From Copromyces sp. CBS 386.78 (Eukaryota > Ascomycota > Sordariomycetes > Sordariales > Sordariaceae): a DNA stretch of 64,000 bases. The stretch's first letter is position 1. The number at the start of each line of letters is the position of its first letter. Positions 1 through 11,771 of the stretch are shown here, one piece after another. The translations under genes and the position numbers were made by a program. Where the stretch lies: assembly GCA_030685235.1 (NCBI GenBank), contig MU839118.1, positions 296,764 through 360,763 of the forward strand, written 5' to 3'. The notes under the pieces are model-generated. The model worked only from the letters and a program-made list of their open reading frames with translations. It did not search any database and was not told the DNA's origin.

Positions 1-3000
1 GGGGATTCCAGATCTCTCGTCGGTATACCAAAAGGTGTAAAGATGGCCCAATTGTGTGCCCAGTATGGGGGTGAGAGAGGGGGCGCACGGACGGTGGCAC
101 GGACCATTGAATTAGCGGTAATTATGGAAATTTATAATTATACGAAATAATGGATAAATTTCAGTATGGATCGATCCCTAATTCCATCCCCTTGTTCCCC
201 AGCAACGTGATCCAGCACTACAACAATGCCTAGCAATGCTGGCAAATGCGTCGCCGTGGATTGTTATGTGCCGCAGTCCGCACTGCGTAACATCAACATC
301 CTATCCTCATCAATACGCCAATATTCTCCCCCCTTTTTCGTACATTGAAACTTCATTCGGCAACGGACGGCAACTTCATTCTCGACTGGACCTGCTAAAG
401 TCACGTCAGTCATGTGGCTTGTATAACCTTCCCGGCGGAGCCTTGTTATCATCTTAGTCGGTTCGCCTCCCATGCCTACTCGGGTTTCTCTTTTGGTCTC
501 TTGGTGGTCTCGAACATGAAGAACATGGATGCTTGGTCATCCATCGTGCCCGTGATGAGCATAAAACCTTTCACTTTGTGCAATGGATGCCGCGTCCTGC
601 CGGCTGGTCTCGATATGATCTAGCAGGGCTAGCAAGGTAATAATCTGTTTGCAACTCTTTCGGCGGGCCACTGCTTTGAGGGATAATGTCTTGAAAGTGG
701 CGGGCTTGGGAGCATGGATTTGATGGACACCACTTTCCCGTACTGCACTGTTTGTCTGTGGAAGGGGACAGGCAAGTCACACCCGAAAGCCGCAAATACC
801 ATCCTTCACATATCGCATTTACTGGACGGGAGGTTGTAAAAGAATTGTTGGCGTGGGCTTACCGCCGGGCCTCTATTGAACTGGTTGATATCTTTGATTG
901 AGGACTTTCTGGGGGCCCTTGCTAACATCACTTCTAAGCCATCACCATTTCGCTTGATTGCAAAATTTCACCCCCAATACATCACATGTAAACAGAACCA
1001 GCGGGCTAGTGCCGTTTCGAGAGGGTATTTCCGAGTAAAAAGTTTCAGCACGACAACATCAAGAATAAGGACTACATTCGTTACAACAGTCTTCACTGAC
1101 GAGGGCCTTCGAATCCGAGCATATGCTCTGCATCTTTAATATCATCTGAGGAAGCCATGAAGTCACAGTTCACTCCTAAGGATATCGCTCTCAAAGCCTT
1201 ACTCACTCCTTTGGATCCTGCTTGACCAACATCACGACCGGCTCGACAATGTGGAACAGCAGGGCGTATGTATAGGTACAGACTCCCATGATACCACAGA
1301 TAGGATTTCTCCTTGGACATGTTGACTCTGGCTTGGAAGGCAGGGTAGGTAATATGCCAGGTGTCAGTGCAAGTTGCGTGAAGCATGCGTAGCCTGCCAA
1401 CTGCCAGATGTGCCAGATGTGGAGCGCCTAAGACCACCCACGCATCAATACCCTGATGCGGTCCCCCAATCTGAAGAGGAGTCTGGTAAAGAAACCAAGT
1501 TTGGCCGTGAATGCTCAGCCAGAACATGAGGAGAGGGGTAGTCACCCGTCAAGCGATGTGTAAGAGCCTCGGTCATGCCTCCAAACCTGATAGAGGGCAT
1601 AACGAGGTGCACGGGCCGTACAGCGACTGAGGCAGTTCGCGCACGGCGTCGGTGTCGGCGTTGGTGTCCCCCGTCTCCCCACACTCAGAGAAACCGTCGT
1701 GTGCAGGAGAATGATCTTTGAGCTGCGCAGCAGGCCCAACGGCAACGATCCATGGCCATTCATTTCCGACTGAATCACATAGCGGTTGCAACGAGCCTCG
1801 CTGAGCACATTCGTGGCCTAAAGTCCCAGTCAGCATTGCGTATCGGTGACTGGATGGGGCAAACCTCTCTGAGATAGAGAAAGGTCGGACGGAGGTCGGC
1901 CTGGATGAAAATCCATCGATGGATCATAGACCCGGGATATCGGCTTTGTCGATGGACAATGCGCGCACCACAAAGGTCCCTTGTGGGTTGCCTACAAGGG
2001 CAGGATTTCCCATGTCTGTCAATGCGCCGCTGGGTGCGCCGAGTGCGCCGAGTGATGGATTGGTTCGGGTTCGGGTCAGTCGGGACGTGGGATGGTCGAA
2101 ACATGTGCCTAGGTATTTGGACTGACAACAACACCATGAATTTAGCGTTTGGAAAGTGTCGTGTCTTTGTGATACGAACCTGACATGACTCGTTGGCCTG
2201 CCTGTCTGGAGCAAGGCAACAACCGGAGTTGGAAACCGCGCTATGTAAAACAACAGCTTTCACCAACCGAAACAAGGTGCAATTCAGGCAAAAGAAAACG
2301 GGCATGCGAGCTCAGCTGTTTGACGTGATAGCCAATAAGACAGGACGATACCATAGACGGCGCTTTGCGGGCGAGCTGATGGGCTGGCTGAAAGCGACCA
2401 GCCAACGACCAACAGACAAACATGTACGTGCCTCTCTATACGCGCGCGTCCCGGTTCATATGAGTTGAGCGTTGCGGACTACATACATTCGCCTATGTTT
2501 ACCTAGCAATATCAGTTACTTGTCCTCGGTTGTGTCCCTTCGTCTTCCAACTTGAATAAGACGAAGTTGGGGGACTTTAGCATTAGGTACGGCACTTCGC
2601 ACCAACGTTACTCCACTCTCTTTGCCAGCCACGCCACAATGTCCGCCCGCACTCTGCCACACACCTGGACGTAACGGAACGGTGGGTGACTTCTTGGACA
2701 TGGAAGCATCAAAGGAGAGGCCATTCTCGGTGGCTTTGGTGGTCGGGACCAAAAACAAGGCCGTACTACCGATTGTGCTTGGCCAAGTCGCATCGGAAAG
2801 CAATTGTTGGATCATAAGCCTTGTGACGGTGAAGTGGAGTGATGGTGTCGGAGTTGGTGACGATGCAGTCCTTCAGGTCAGTCAGTGTAAGTGCGCTGAC
2901 GAGAAGAGGTTGCCGTGCATATCACTCAGCAATCGTTACTGCCTCCGTATAAGCCTTCAAGTGAACAGTGAGCCAATGCACAAGTCAGTTCCGATTCCAG

Positions 3001-4683
3001 TTTGTGAATCAATTTTCGTACATATGGAGAACAGCCGTGGAAATACCTACCTACTCATCTGTGCACGTCTGTCTCATATTGTATCATGGAACAGCATCGT
3101 GACGGGCAGACATGGAAAGACACTTGGGTGTTGATTCAAAGCGGACGTCACGGGTGAGCGCATGCAAGTACAATCGTATGCGCAACACAGCAAGTTTTGC
3201 AAGGTTTGATTGTCAAGTCTGCCGATTCTCGTACGGAAGCAACAATTTGTGGCCTCGAACAAAAGGAGGCTGCTGTGCACTTTTGTGCGATGCCCGCTCC
3301 ATAGTACCTATACGCCGCATAGATATCCAAGGTTTCCGGGTAAGTTGTTGGTGATCCCTTGTGTCCGGTGCCGGATTGGAAGCGGACTTCGTTAAGGCTG
3401 CCAACAGCCTGATTGATTGATGAGCCAAGTGATTGATCAGGGAGAAAGAAGAGCGAATCTGGAACTCAGATGTCGTAAAATGAAGTGGCACGAGTGGTTG
3501 CATCAATGGGGACTGGCAGGCTGGATCTTTCGTATGGAGACGTGCTTGATTTCTCATCGGGTTCCCGATATCGCCAGCCTCCTGCAACGACTGAATTGAG
3601 ATCTGGAACCGACTCGGCTCAAAGGCGAGAAGGGGTCGACGCACTGACATACCGCTTCGATTTGGTTTTACTCAAACCAATCCTATCACTGGATTGTTCC
3701 TGAGAAACTTTGCGACCCTCATCAGCCCACCAGCACATTGGTCGAAAACCAGTTATACCCGGCGCTATACTTGTTGAGCAAAACTAAATCGAGTGAGTCG
3801 AAGCGAAATATGAAGATTATGTTCAATGGCTGGCTGTCATTGTCTTCAGCTTTGTATATACACTGTATTATCTGCTCTCCTCGCAGTTGGAACTTACGAC
3901 GTTTAACCGTTAGTCCACTCTCCTAACCTCCAGAAATCCTTTTAGGGGCGTTCTAGACCAGCATCAGTTGCTGGTAATGCACTCAGAAGGAGCATTTCGT
4001 ATTCATGAGGACGGGAAGGCATTGTGATAGGCTTGGACGTAGTTGGTGCAGCCGCCGTAAGTATGTAATTCCGTCAATTTCTCTCTCAGAAGTGTAATCA
4101 CATTATTATAGCCCTAAATCAGGGTGTCCAGAGCCTTTTTTATAGAGATGCAGAGTAGCCCGCCTTTCCTGCCAATGACATGGTCGAATATCACCTTATA
4201 AGCGGAAGAAATCATCAGAGAACGCAACTGAGAGGGTTGGCGATATTCTGATAACGGCCATTTGGTCACTCGTCGATTATGAACTGATATGATTGACCGG
4301 AAACGCAGCCGGAAAAATATTTTATGTTGTGTTATTTTCCTGGCGATGATGTTACATTCAGCGTTGTCCAGAAAATGCATCTGTTCTGGACGGGCTTCGC
4401 ACTCAAGCTCAAGTGCTTTGGCAGCTCAAAAACTTCCACTTCATGAGGGCCTCACAGCCTACCTAACCAAACACGCCCTGGACGCCATGCATAAGCTTCC
4501 TACCTTGAATTAGGGCCTCGGTACCCCTGTAATCGAGGTTGCTCTGGGCGGTTGGAGATGTTGAGTGCAAAAGGACTGAAGATGCCACGCATTCCGTTGC
4601 TACCAACTTTCCTCTGGCAGTTCAACCTCTCCTTTTATACCACTTAAAACGAAATTTCCTGGGCCTGAGAGACGATTCCAGCT
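1..4683. other. No supported gene; mixed-composition intergenic DNA
   Basis: I read all open frames on both strands. They are short, overlap in several frames at once, and show no recognisable domain, no convincing intron structure and no conserved motif. The longest plus frame (about 2,622-3,134) and the longest minus frame (1,093-1,545) read like chance translations. Base composition is balanced and CA/TG are not depleted, so this is not RIP-degraded. A gene made of several small exons cannot be excluded. Confidence 0.5.
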
Positions 4684-5897
4684 ATGAGCACTCCCGCGAA
4701 AAGGAAGGCCGAGTCGCCGGAAGTTGAATCCCCGGCCTCGACTATGGCCAAAACCAAGACGCCGACGCCTAATCCCGCGTCTCCCGCTCACAAGTCTCCT
4801 ACTCCTGCGTCTCCTGCTTATAAGTTTCCCACTCCTGGATCGCCTCCAGCCGCTGGTGAACCATCCGAGCCGAATGGTGTCCTCGGTGGCGAATACTGTG
4901 GCTTCAGCTGGGAATGCCGGAGAGCGACTTGGATTCAACCCTGGGCAGTGATGATGAGAGTTCGACTGCCTCGATTGCATCGAGTATTCTCCGTTATCGT
5001 ACTATCAACGGCCGTACCTATCATAGCGATTCGGTAACGGATGGAGAGTACTGTCTCCCCAATGACACCAAGCATCTCGAGGCTTTGGCAATCTTTACCC
5101 ATGCCATGGACCTTATGCTGGGCGGAAAACTGGTTCTGCTCCCATTGGAGAAGATGTCAAGCATGCGGTCAATATTGGTACCGCTTCGGGGTTGTGGGCT
5201 ATTGATTTCGCCGACGATCTCGCCTTGTCCAACCTACTTGGTGCCCGCCTAATCTGCGCTTCGAAATCGACGATGCAAATAAAGAGTGGACATTCAAATC
5301 CGATTTTTCGACTATATTCACGTCCGATTTATGACCGGCGCCATCAATGATTGGGATCACCTGTATGAGCAAGCCTATAAGGTTTGTAAGCCCGGTGTCT
5401 GGTTCGAACACGTCGACTTGCACATGTTACCCGGACTCAGATGACGGGACTATTCCCAAGGGGTCCGCCTTGGACCAATACGGCAAGATGTTTGAGGAGG
5501 CTGGGAGGCGTCTTGTTATGTCCCAAACAGTTGCAGATAATAATCTGCAAGAGACCGGGTTGAAGAAGGCTGGGTTTGTGAATCTGACGGTAAAGGATTC
5601 AAGGTGAGTTGCTTTACAGTGGCTGCCCTATAGGAAAGCATGAACTGACTTGTATTCCAAATGCCAGTTTCATCTTGGCCACAGGATCCAAAGATGGAGG
5701 AAATAGGATTGTACACTTATGCTAGAATAAAAGGAGACCTGGAGGGCATCATCCAGGTCGTAGCCCGTAATGTTATGGGGTGGTCCCAAGAAGAGATGGC
5801 TGCCTATTTAGCTCATCTTCGCCAGGGGCTTAGGGACAAGAACATCCATGCCTACTGGAGGTGGAAGATTGTGTATGCCCAGAAGCCATTGGAGTGA
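4684..5897 (+). pseudogene. LaeA-like SAM-dependent methyltransferase, broken by frameshifts
   Basis: Read across three frames, this matches the LaeA-like family of fungal S-adenosylmethionine-dependent methyltransferases. The order is a Ser/Pro-rich N-terminus with SPTPASPAYK-type repeats, the family N-terminal signature (RTINGRTYHSD, then an LPND-type motif) near 4,995-5,080, a SAM-binding motif I in the form DVKHAVNIGT followed by [10 protein letters not shown] at about 5,151-5,225, then [12 protein letters not shown] (5,260-5,300), [22 protein letters not shown] (5,330-5,392), GSALDQYGKMFEEAG, and the C-terminal AYWRWKIVYAQKP at 5,850-5,890. An intron-like gap (GTGAGT at 5,605, acceptor at about 5,668) sits where the family often has one. 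At least three single-base or small indels (near 5,120-5,150, 5,240-5,310 and 5,400-5,425) shift the frame and create stops, so no full product can be made. Family membership is recognised from motifs; decay is seen directly. Sequencing error in homopolymers is the main alternative. Confidence 0.8.
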
Positions 5898-7479
5898 ACT
5901 GCGCGCAGGGCGAACACAACAGGAGATATGGAAGTGGTTTAACGACTGTGGGCAGCGGAGTAGGCTGAATCTGGATGGTGAAGAAGATGCGTGGGTTCCA
6001 GTCTTTGAGAAAGAACGTCTATCAACCAGGGTCCAGTTGAATGAATTTCGTTTGTTGATACTTACTCCACGCCGGAACATCGTCGACAAGAGGCGGTTTT
6101 TATCGCATCCATCAAACTGTGCCAAGGTCTCTGAGTTTTGTTCTTGGATATCTTCGTCTGTCTCCGAGTATGTCACTGTCGTGGGCAACACGGGCGCGTA
6201 CGCAGCAGACCTGAACTTGACGAAGCGGCGGTGGAATGATAAGCCGCTGTCATAAGACCAGATAGTAGGTACGCTCCCCTTCATCTCATATTCGTTATCA
6301 ATAATATTCCAACCGCATGAGTGAAAAATGAGGTGGTTGGCTCCGGATATCGGAGTGAAGCTCGGTCGCTTGCAGTGAGGTAGTCTGAACTTTCATCTCG
6401 AGGCTGGAAACGACGTGAGGTTTTCGGACAACCTCAACCAACACGTACTCAAGGCCGGGAGTGTTGTCCTACAAAGAAACCAGGGCAGTTCATGGGTAGC
6501 CTTCCCGTCGAGTTCATGGTATCAGTGTGCCCTCGCGGCATTGGCAGGCCGGGAACGACCATGTCGGCAGCCGGTAGTACCTCTAGTTGCGCAGCGGCTT
6601 GTCGAGTCCCGAACAAGCAAACTTGTGAATGGACCAAATCGGTCTGTCATGTCCGCATTATTCCCAAGACTCGACATGCCAACGGGTTTTGTGCTTGTCC
6701 GGGTTTCGGACCCGGACCTCGAAGCGGAGGACTCAGGATGGCAAGCTGAGCTGGCTACAAGGGCTTCGGCGGGTTCAAGCGGATGGCTTTGGTGCAGCGC
6801 ACCGTGTTTGCTTGGAGCTGTCGAACCACAGAACACGTGGATGCACCTCGCCTAGGTTTTTCCATGGCTTCCGCTTTGTGCGAATACCACGATCCCGTCT
6901 ACAGGGAGTCCTCATCACCACTGCAGTAACGTGACTGGGCCGTTCGCGGTTGCCAACTTCAGTTCCTAGCTGATGGGAAGGTAGCTAAGCGGTTGAGGCT
7001 TCACCTGTCCGCCATTTCATCCAATGTCTTGCCTCGATAGTCAACGGGCTCCGTCAACAGAGCTAGGAAGCTTACAGATCAAGGCAGGAACCCATTGCGA
7101 GATGAATGAGAACGGGATAGCCTCCATCGCTCCCTCCGTCCCATCAGCTTACCGCTCGATAACCGTCGCAGGGTAGTGCCCTTGCACTCCTGATGTTGGA
7201 GTCCAAGGAAATGGAAAGGGCGGAGATTGCCTTTCCTAATCCATCCGATAGAATATATGCGGCATGGTAGAGATAGATGCTCGAGTGCCATGAGTATCTG
7301 GGACATCTTCTCCAGCTATAAGAAGGAGCCATCTTCTCGCATCAGCCTTCATTTCTTCAAGTGCTCTCCATAACAACCTGGAACAAGAGATCTCCAGTAG
7401 CATCTGCCAAACTTGCAGCTCCCAAGTTCAACACAGCAATCCTTCTACTCTTCCTTCCTCAACAGCTTTTCCAACAATC
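5898..7479. other. No supported gene between pseudogene and SnoaL-like gene
   Basis: Open frames here (for example plus 6,415-6,855 and minus 5,808-6,284) overlap in several frames and show no domain. The last 200 bases before 7,480 are CT- and CA-rich with scattered AACA motifs, as expected for a 5' untranslated leader of the next gene. A GGTAGCTAAGCGG string near 6,980 resembles a tRNA A-box, but no matching B-box follows at tRNA spacing. Confidence 0.45.
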
Positions 7480-8239
7480 ATGACCTCACCGGCGGATCCT
7501 CATACCAGAACCTGGTCCCACATCAACGGACCATCTCAAGACGTGCTTGACCGCTATGCCATCACGGAGCTCTGCAAGGGCTGGCCTGTGTACCGCGACG
7601 CGTCCGAGTGGAAGAACTACCGCTCTCTCTTCACTGATGATGCCTGCGTGTGGACGAGTACGCACCTTCCCCCGCTCACAAAATCAGCTGGCAGGTCCAT
7701 TGCTGACATAGCTATCAAACTCTTTAGCCTGGAGCAGCGCCTTGCCCGTTGACAAGTTCATCGAAGTGTCCAAGGAGGGCAAGAAGAACGGCGTCTTCAT
7801 CATGCATCGCGAATGCGGCACTCTGGCCGAACTTGGCGATAGCCGTACCCGAGCCATCGGAAAGATGAAGGCAACCATCACCCATCGCTTCACCGAGGGC
7901 GGCGTGGCGTACGATGTCGACTGCGACTGCCGCTTTATCTTCTTTTGCGAAAAGCAGGCGGCTACCCAGGAGTGGAAGGCCAAGTACGTCAAGCTCTTCT
8001 ACGAGAAGGACAAGGTAGTGCCAGTCGATGGCCAGACTGTACCGAAGTGGGACAAGTCCGAGCTGAGCACGTATCCGGAGGGGTATCGGCACCTTGCGAT
8101 GGCGCAGGCCAAGCTGGGATACAAAATCGACATGAACCTTCCCACGCCGCACGACGATGGATTGTGGAAGCGCATGTATGGTGAGATCGAGAACTGGTTG
8201 GAAGACAGAGAGGTTGATCTCCACTGGGCCTTGAACTGA
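7480..8239 (+). CDS. SnoaL-like (NTF2-fold) domain protein, one intron
   Basis: This is a predicted 229-residue protein of the fungal SnoaL-like group in the NTF2-like alpha+beta barrel superfamily. Members include small polyketide cyclases, dehydratases and many uncharacterised proteins. Exon 1 is 7,480-7,657 and exon 2 is 7,728-8,239. The 70-nt intron starts GTACGC, has a GCTGAC branch site at about 7,702 and ends TTTAG. Splicing restores the family-typical string VWTTWSSALPVDKFIEVS, which the unspliced frame loses. Other landmarks are DRYAITELCKGWPVYRD at the start, a GVFIMHRECGT block, GKMKATITHRF, and YDVDCDCRFIFFCEK; the last two are the central strands of the barrel. The ATG follows a TCAACAGC...ATC leader and matches where the family starts. 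The substrate is not predictable from sequence. No signal peptide or membrane segment is seen. The neighbours (a dead methyltransferase upstream, thioredoxin downstream) do not define a pathway. Confidence 0.85.
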
Positions 8240-9073
8240 TTCAAGGTGTAGGTCGGGGTTTTCATGGTAGTGGCCGGTAACTGATGTTGTGGTTCGAGTG
8301 GTTTTCATGAACTGTTTGGTTCATCGCTCTTTGCAAGTTGAGGTTCATATAGAGGTCACTCAACAATAACAACAGACATTGTTTTTCCTTCTACCTGCAG
8401 AGTCTCGTGATCAGGCTTCATTGGGCGGGGAGATAGAGGGCTCGTACACTCGAGTTGGAATCTATGCTGGAAGCAATGACCTCTCCTTCTGCCTCCTCCC
8501 TAAGGGCATGAAGAAGTATAAATGGTGACCAAGGCAGGTGGGTGATGGCTGATTCCACGACTGGTAAGGATCGAGACTGCGGCAGGTTGTGCATTTTTTA
8601 CATGCTGTAATTTGGAGCGAATGGGCTTCTCCCGGCACGAGTGGAAGAAAGAGAGGATGCTCGCGGCTTGGGCGACGGGATCATGATAGTCTCCACTGTG
8701 ATGGAGATGTGGAGTAAGCCGGGAGTGAGCCGGGCTGGGGGCCGGAGTTAGGCCGGAAAGATGGAGCATATCAACGGCCCATCGCCCTGCCCCACCTTCT
8801 TCTACCCCGCCAATTAACAGTCGGCGCTCACGGTCACGGTCGCGTCCAGCGGCGAGAGCGGTTCTAGTGACGGTAGTCCCCTAACAAAGCTGAAGCCGAC
8901 GCCTGCCCGCAACTCTCGCCGCAAGTAGCCATTTTACGACTGTTGACATAGCCAAGGTGTGTGTATCATCCATCGTCGCCGGAACTAGCTCTTACAGTCG
9001 TTGACCGTGAAAGCTTACAGCATCTACTTAGCGATCGAATCTCCCTCGACCGAACACACAAAACATCCTCAAA
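8240..9073. other. Intergenic region, thioredoxin promoter side
   Basis: No gene is supported. The minus frame 8,500-8,769 has no domain. The segment just before 9,074 contains GTGTGTATC at about 8,957 and CTTACAG at about 8,997, which could be a short 5' leader intron of the thioredoxin gene. No clear branch site is seen, so this is only a possibility. The leader ends ACATCCTCAAAATGTC, a good fungal start context. Confidence 0.4.
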
Positions 9074-9457
9074 ATGTCGGACGGCGTCAAGCACATCAAC
9101 TCGGCCCAGGAGTTTGCGACTCTCCTCAGCACGACCCAATACGTGGTCGCTGACTTCTACGCCGACTGGTGCGGGCCTTGCAAGGCCATTGCGCCCATGT
9201 ATGCCCAGTTTGCGAAGACCTTCTCCATCCCCAACTTCCTCGCCTTTGCCAAGATCAACGTCGACAGCGTCCAGCAGGTCGCCCAGCACTACCGTGTCTC
9301 CGCCATGCCCACCTTCCTCTTCTTCAAGGACGGCAAGCAGGTCGCCGTCAACGGTTCCATCATGATCCAGGGCGCCGATGTCAACAGCTTGAGGGCCGCT
9401 GCCGAGAAGATGGGCCGTCTGGCCAAGGAGAAGGCTGCTGCCGCCGGCTCGTCGTGA
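9074..9457 (+). CDS. Thioredoxin
   Basis: An intronless 127-residue thioredoxin, the small thiol-disulfide oxidoreductase that reduces protein disulfides using electrons from NADPH via thioredoxin reductase. The active site WCGPC is at residues 32-36 inside the canonical DFYADWCGPCKAIAP. The cis-proline loop is complete (SAMPTF, Pro79), followed by the FFKDGK strand. Buried Asp27 is present. The length is 15-20 residues more than a minimal thioredoxin because of an Ala/Lys-rich tail (AKEKAAAAGSS). There is no signal or mitochondrial presequence, so a cytosolic location is expected. The start context AAAATGTC and the match of the N-terminus (VKHINSAQEF) to thioredoxins support the start. Codon use is C-ending and typical of well-expressed fungal genes. 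It stands alone, with no operon-like partner. Confidence 0.95.
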   Translation: MSDGVKHINSAQEFATLLSTTQYVVADFYADWCGPCKAIAPMYAQFAKTFSIPNFLAFAKINVDSVQQVAQHYRVSAMPTFLFFKDGKQVAVNGSIMIQGADVNSLRAAAEKMGRLAKEKAAAAGSS

Positions 9458-9896
9458 GGACCGGAAAGGGAAGAAAACAAAATAAGAGAGACCAGAAGCA
9501 TACAAAAGATACCCAGTTGTTGATCAAGTGTACGTATAGCATGGACATTGCGCCCTGACTTTTCGGCGGGCTTCGAGATCAGCCGTTGCTGAGCGAACTG
9601 AATGGAAAATCTGTCAGCTGTCAGGGTCAGGTTATGATGTCATGGGATCTCCGGGCGTCAACCGACCGTTCTCGGGGACGGTCAGTACGGTCTGATAAAT
9701 CCCTACTTTTAAATGATTTATCACACCCTCTAGTCAAAATGTCTGCGAGTTATATAGGTACCTCCATCCTTGACTCATCGGCCCTAGCAGTCGGACATCC
9801 TGCAAGACCCTTTCTTGGCGTTTCCCTATAGTACCAGCGTACCTAGCATTCCATGTGACCCCTATCTGCCACAACACCACACTATTCAAAAGCACA
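9458..9896. other. Intergenic spacer between thioredoxin and small Q-rich gene
   Basis: Nothing beyond thioredoxin 3' sequence and the promoter and leader of the next gene is visible. An in-frame ATG at 9,855 would extend the next protein by 14 residues (MTPICHNTTLFKST). The second ATG at 9,897 fits the family start MSTSR...EKPTKHESRD better, so I placed the start there. Confidence 0.4.
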
Positions 9897-10239
9897 ATGT
9901 CGACATCACGTAACCGCGAGAAACCTACCAAGCACGAGTCTCGCGACACCACCTCGGAGAGCTCACCAGACCGAGGCGATAACAATGTTATCCAGCAATA
10001 TCAGCAACAAGAGCTGCAACAACTGCAACAATCAGTCCAAGGAACAACAACAAACGGCAGTCGCAGTGGTGCTCCCGCCGTCAGACTCGATATGAACTTG
10101 GATATTGACGTGCAACTAAAAGCCAAGATTAAAGGAGATATTACACTTTCTATACTGTGAGTCAAAAGCGCGTCTTTCTTTACCTGTAAATTTCGCAAGC
10201 TAACCAGTTCTGGATTGTAGGGGAGGAGACCAGAAATGA
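9897..10239 (+). CDS. Small conserved fungal protein, Q-rich, unknown function
   Basis: This is a short hydrophilic protein of a type common in filamentous ascomycetes; I recognise the pattern but know no function. The N-terminus is charged and Ser/Thr-rich (EKPTKHESRDTTSESSPDRG). A Gln-rich stretch covers residues 33-46. The C-terminus is the conserved amphipathic block LDMNLDIDVQLKAKIKGDIT (residues 64-83) ending in LSIL. Read straight through, it stops at 10,160. However, GTGAGT at 10,157, a GCTAAC branch site at about 10,199 and TTGTAG ending at 10,220 form an excellent 64-nt intron whose removal replaces the stop and ends the protein GGDQK at 10,239 (92 aa). I prefer the spliced form; the unspliced alternative ends at IL. 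The alternative start is 9,855. Confidence 0.7.
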
Positions 10240-10619
10240 CCTTAACATTGACTTCAAAGATAATGCTTTAATCTTTTAACCCTCACATAGTCATGTTTCT
10301 AGTTTTACTACATGTTTCTTCTTGCGTTGCAGCATCAAGTGTTGTCATCACAGTCAACTACCAGGTGATACATCCATCAGCAAACACGTGCGGCACCGCA
10401 AGCCCGTGAGCAGGCAGCTACCATCACGTTCATCCCACCACTTCTGACAAGAGGCCTCTTCTCAAAGACCAACCATTTCTTACAAAACGTAGAGGCAGAC
10501 CGATTCGCCATGTCCTTTGCTCTTTCGGCGAATATCCGCTCGTTTTCGAATATTTCCGAGTCTATACTCAACAAGATACAACTCAATCATTACTAGTTCG
10601 CATCAACATCATCTCCAAC
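10240..10619. other. Promoter and leader region of the RS/RD-rich gene
   Basis: No gene is supported. The minus frame 10,377-10,586 shows no domain. The segment shifts to CA- and TC-rich sequence (CATCAACATCATCTCCAACATG) right before 10,620, typical of a fungal 5' untranslated leader. Confidence 0.4.
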
Positions 10620-11771
10620 ATGCCAGGCACTCGCTCGCACAGATCCAGGGGTAAACCGTCATTCCTTAAGCGATCGTCAACAAAAGGCAGCAGCAAAAAT
10701 GAAACTCCTGAAATCATCCAACAACTTGCCCGTGCTGCCTTGGTCTACTCTCTCAAGCGTCTGACCAGACAAGACTCGGCCGAGAAAGCCAGCACATCAC
10801 GGCAACAACCTCGGTCAAGATCCGCCCACGGAGACAAACAGCCCAACGAGCGCGACCGTGGTACAACAATCAAAGCGCGAGACAGCAGCAGAGCGAGTCA
10901 CCGCAGCGACCGAGACCGAGACCGAGACCGGGACGGCACCCGCGACGGCAACGACCTCCACGACGTAATGGGTCAGCTAGCCGTTGGCATCCTCGGCTTT
11001 GGCATCCGCCACTTTCTCCATCAGCGCAAGAAGAAGGAAAAGGAGGAGAAGAACAAGATCAAACCCCCTTTGTACTCAACCATTACAACACAAGGACCAC
11101 GACCTTCAGGAGAATACCCATACACCAGCTACGCCGACTATCTGGCTGCTACCAGCAACACCACGGGGATCGGAACCGGCACCAGATCCAGATCGCTTCC
11201 CACTGATGGCCCCGGGACAGAAGCAATAAGCCTAGCAACAACGCTCGACTCGCTGAAGAAGGAACTGCGAACGACTTCTGAAGCACTAGCGGAGCTTGTC
11301 AATAAGACTCCGTCACATAAGAAGTGCGAGGTGCACGACGCGTTGGCGAAGAGGGCCGAGGGAATCAGGGCATCGATAGACAATTTGGAGATGGCTGTCA
11401 ATAATGTGAGGAACTTGCATCCTGAGATTGATCATGACCGTGGCGCGGCGCATGGAGAGGTGGGAAAGGTGGGTGAAGAGGGGAAGGTGAGAAGCGGCAA
11501 GGAAGAGAAAGGAAAGGGGAAGGAAGGAGCGGATGAAAAGCGGAAAGAAGGTGAGGTTGAAAAGGAGCGAGGTAATGATGATGGTTGGGGCGAGAGAGAG
11601 GGGAGAAGGAGAGACCGGGAAAAAGTGCGTAGGCATAGGGATGATGGAAGGTGGTCTAGCAGGGATCGGGAGAGGAAGCCGAGGAGATCGGTTGAGTTTG
11701 AGGATGATTTGGATCGATATGGATATTCTGGGGGAAGTGGAAGAAGGGAGTACAGGCGACGGAGGAAATAA
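10620..11771 (+). CDS. Charged RS/RD-rich protein of unknown function, 383 aa
   Basis: I do not recognise a catalytic domain. The protein is strongly basic and low in complexity. It has a Ser/Arg-rich N-terminus (residues 1-30), a predicted helix IIQQLARAALVYSLKRL (32-48), an RS/RD-rich linker with DRDRDRDRD (97-105), and a short hydrophobic helix MGQLAVGILGFGIRHFL (117-133) followed at once by a Lys/Glu cluster (136-147). A Gly/Thr/Ser linker with GIGTGTRSRS follows. A helical, probably coiled-coil segment runs from about 202 to 265 (TLDSLKKELRTTSEALAELV) and contains a lone Cys236. The C-terminal third (280-383) is a Lys/Glu/Arg/Gly-rich tail. The pair of short hydrophobic helices suggests membrane or protein contact, but that is inference. 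The single uninterrupted frame and the CCAACATGCC start context support the model. The tail also gives long open frames in other phases because of its purine bias; those are shadows. Confidence 0.7.
   Translation: MPGTRSHRSRGKPSFLKRSSTKGSSKNETPEIIQQLARAALVYSLKRLTRQDSAEKASTSRQQPRSRSAHGDKQPNERDRGTTIKARDSSRASHRSDRDRDRDRDGTRDGNDLHDVMGQLAVGILGFGIRHFLHQRKKKEKEEKNKIKPPLYSTITTQGPRPSGEYPYTSYADYLAATSNTTGIGTGTRSRSLPTDGPGTEAISLATTLDSLKKELRTTSEALAELVNKTPSHKKCEVHDALAKRAEGIRASIDNLEMAVNNVRNLHPEIDHDRGAAHGEVGKVGEEGKVRSGKEEKGKGKEGADEKRKEGEVEKERGNDDGWGEREGRRRDREKVRRHRDDGRWSSRDRERKPRRSVEFEDDLDRYGYSGGSGRREYRRRRK

Noticed and set aside
1093..1545. 150-codon minus frame as a gene
   Set aside because: It overlaps other open frames, has no domain, no compositional signal and no intron signals.
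6970..7010. tRNA-like A-box string GGTAGCTAAGCGGTTGAGG
   Set aside because: No B-box (GGTTCGANTCC) or acceptor-stem pairing follows at tRNA distance, so no tRNA is called.
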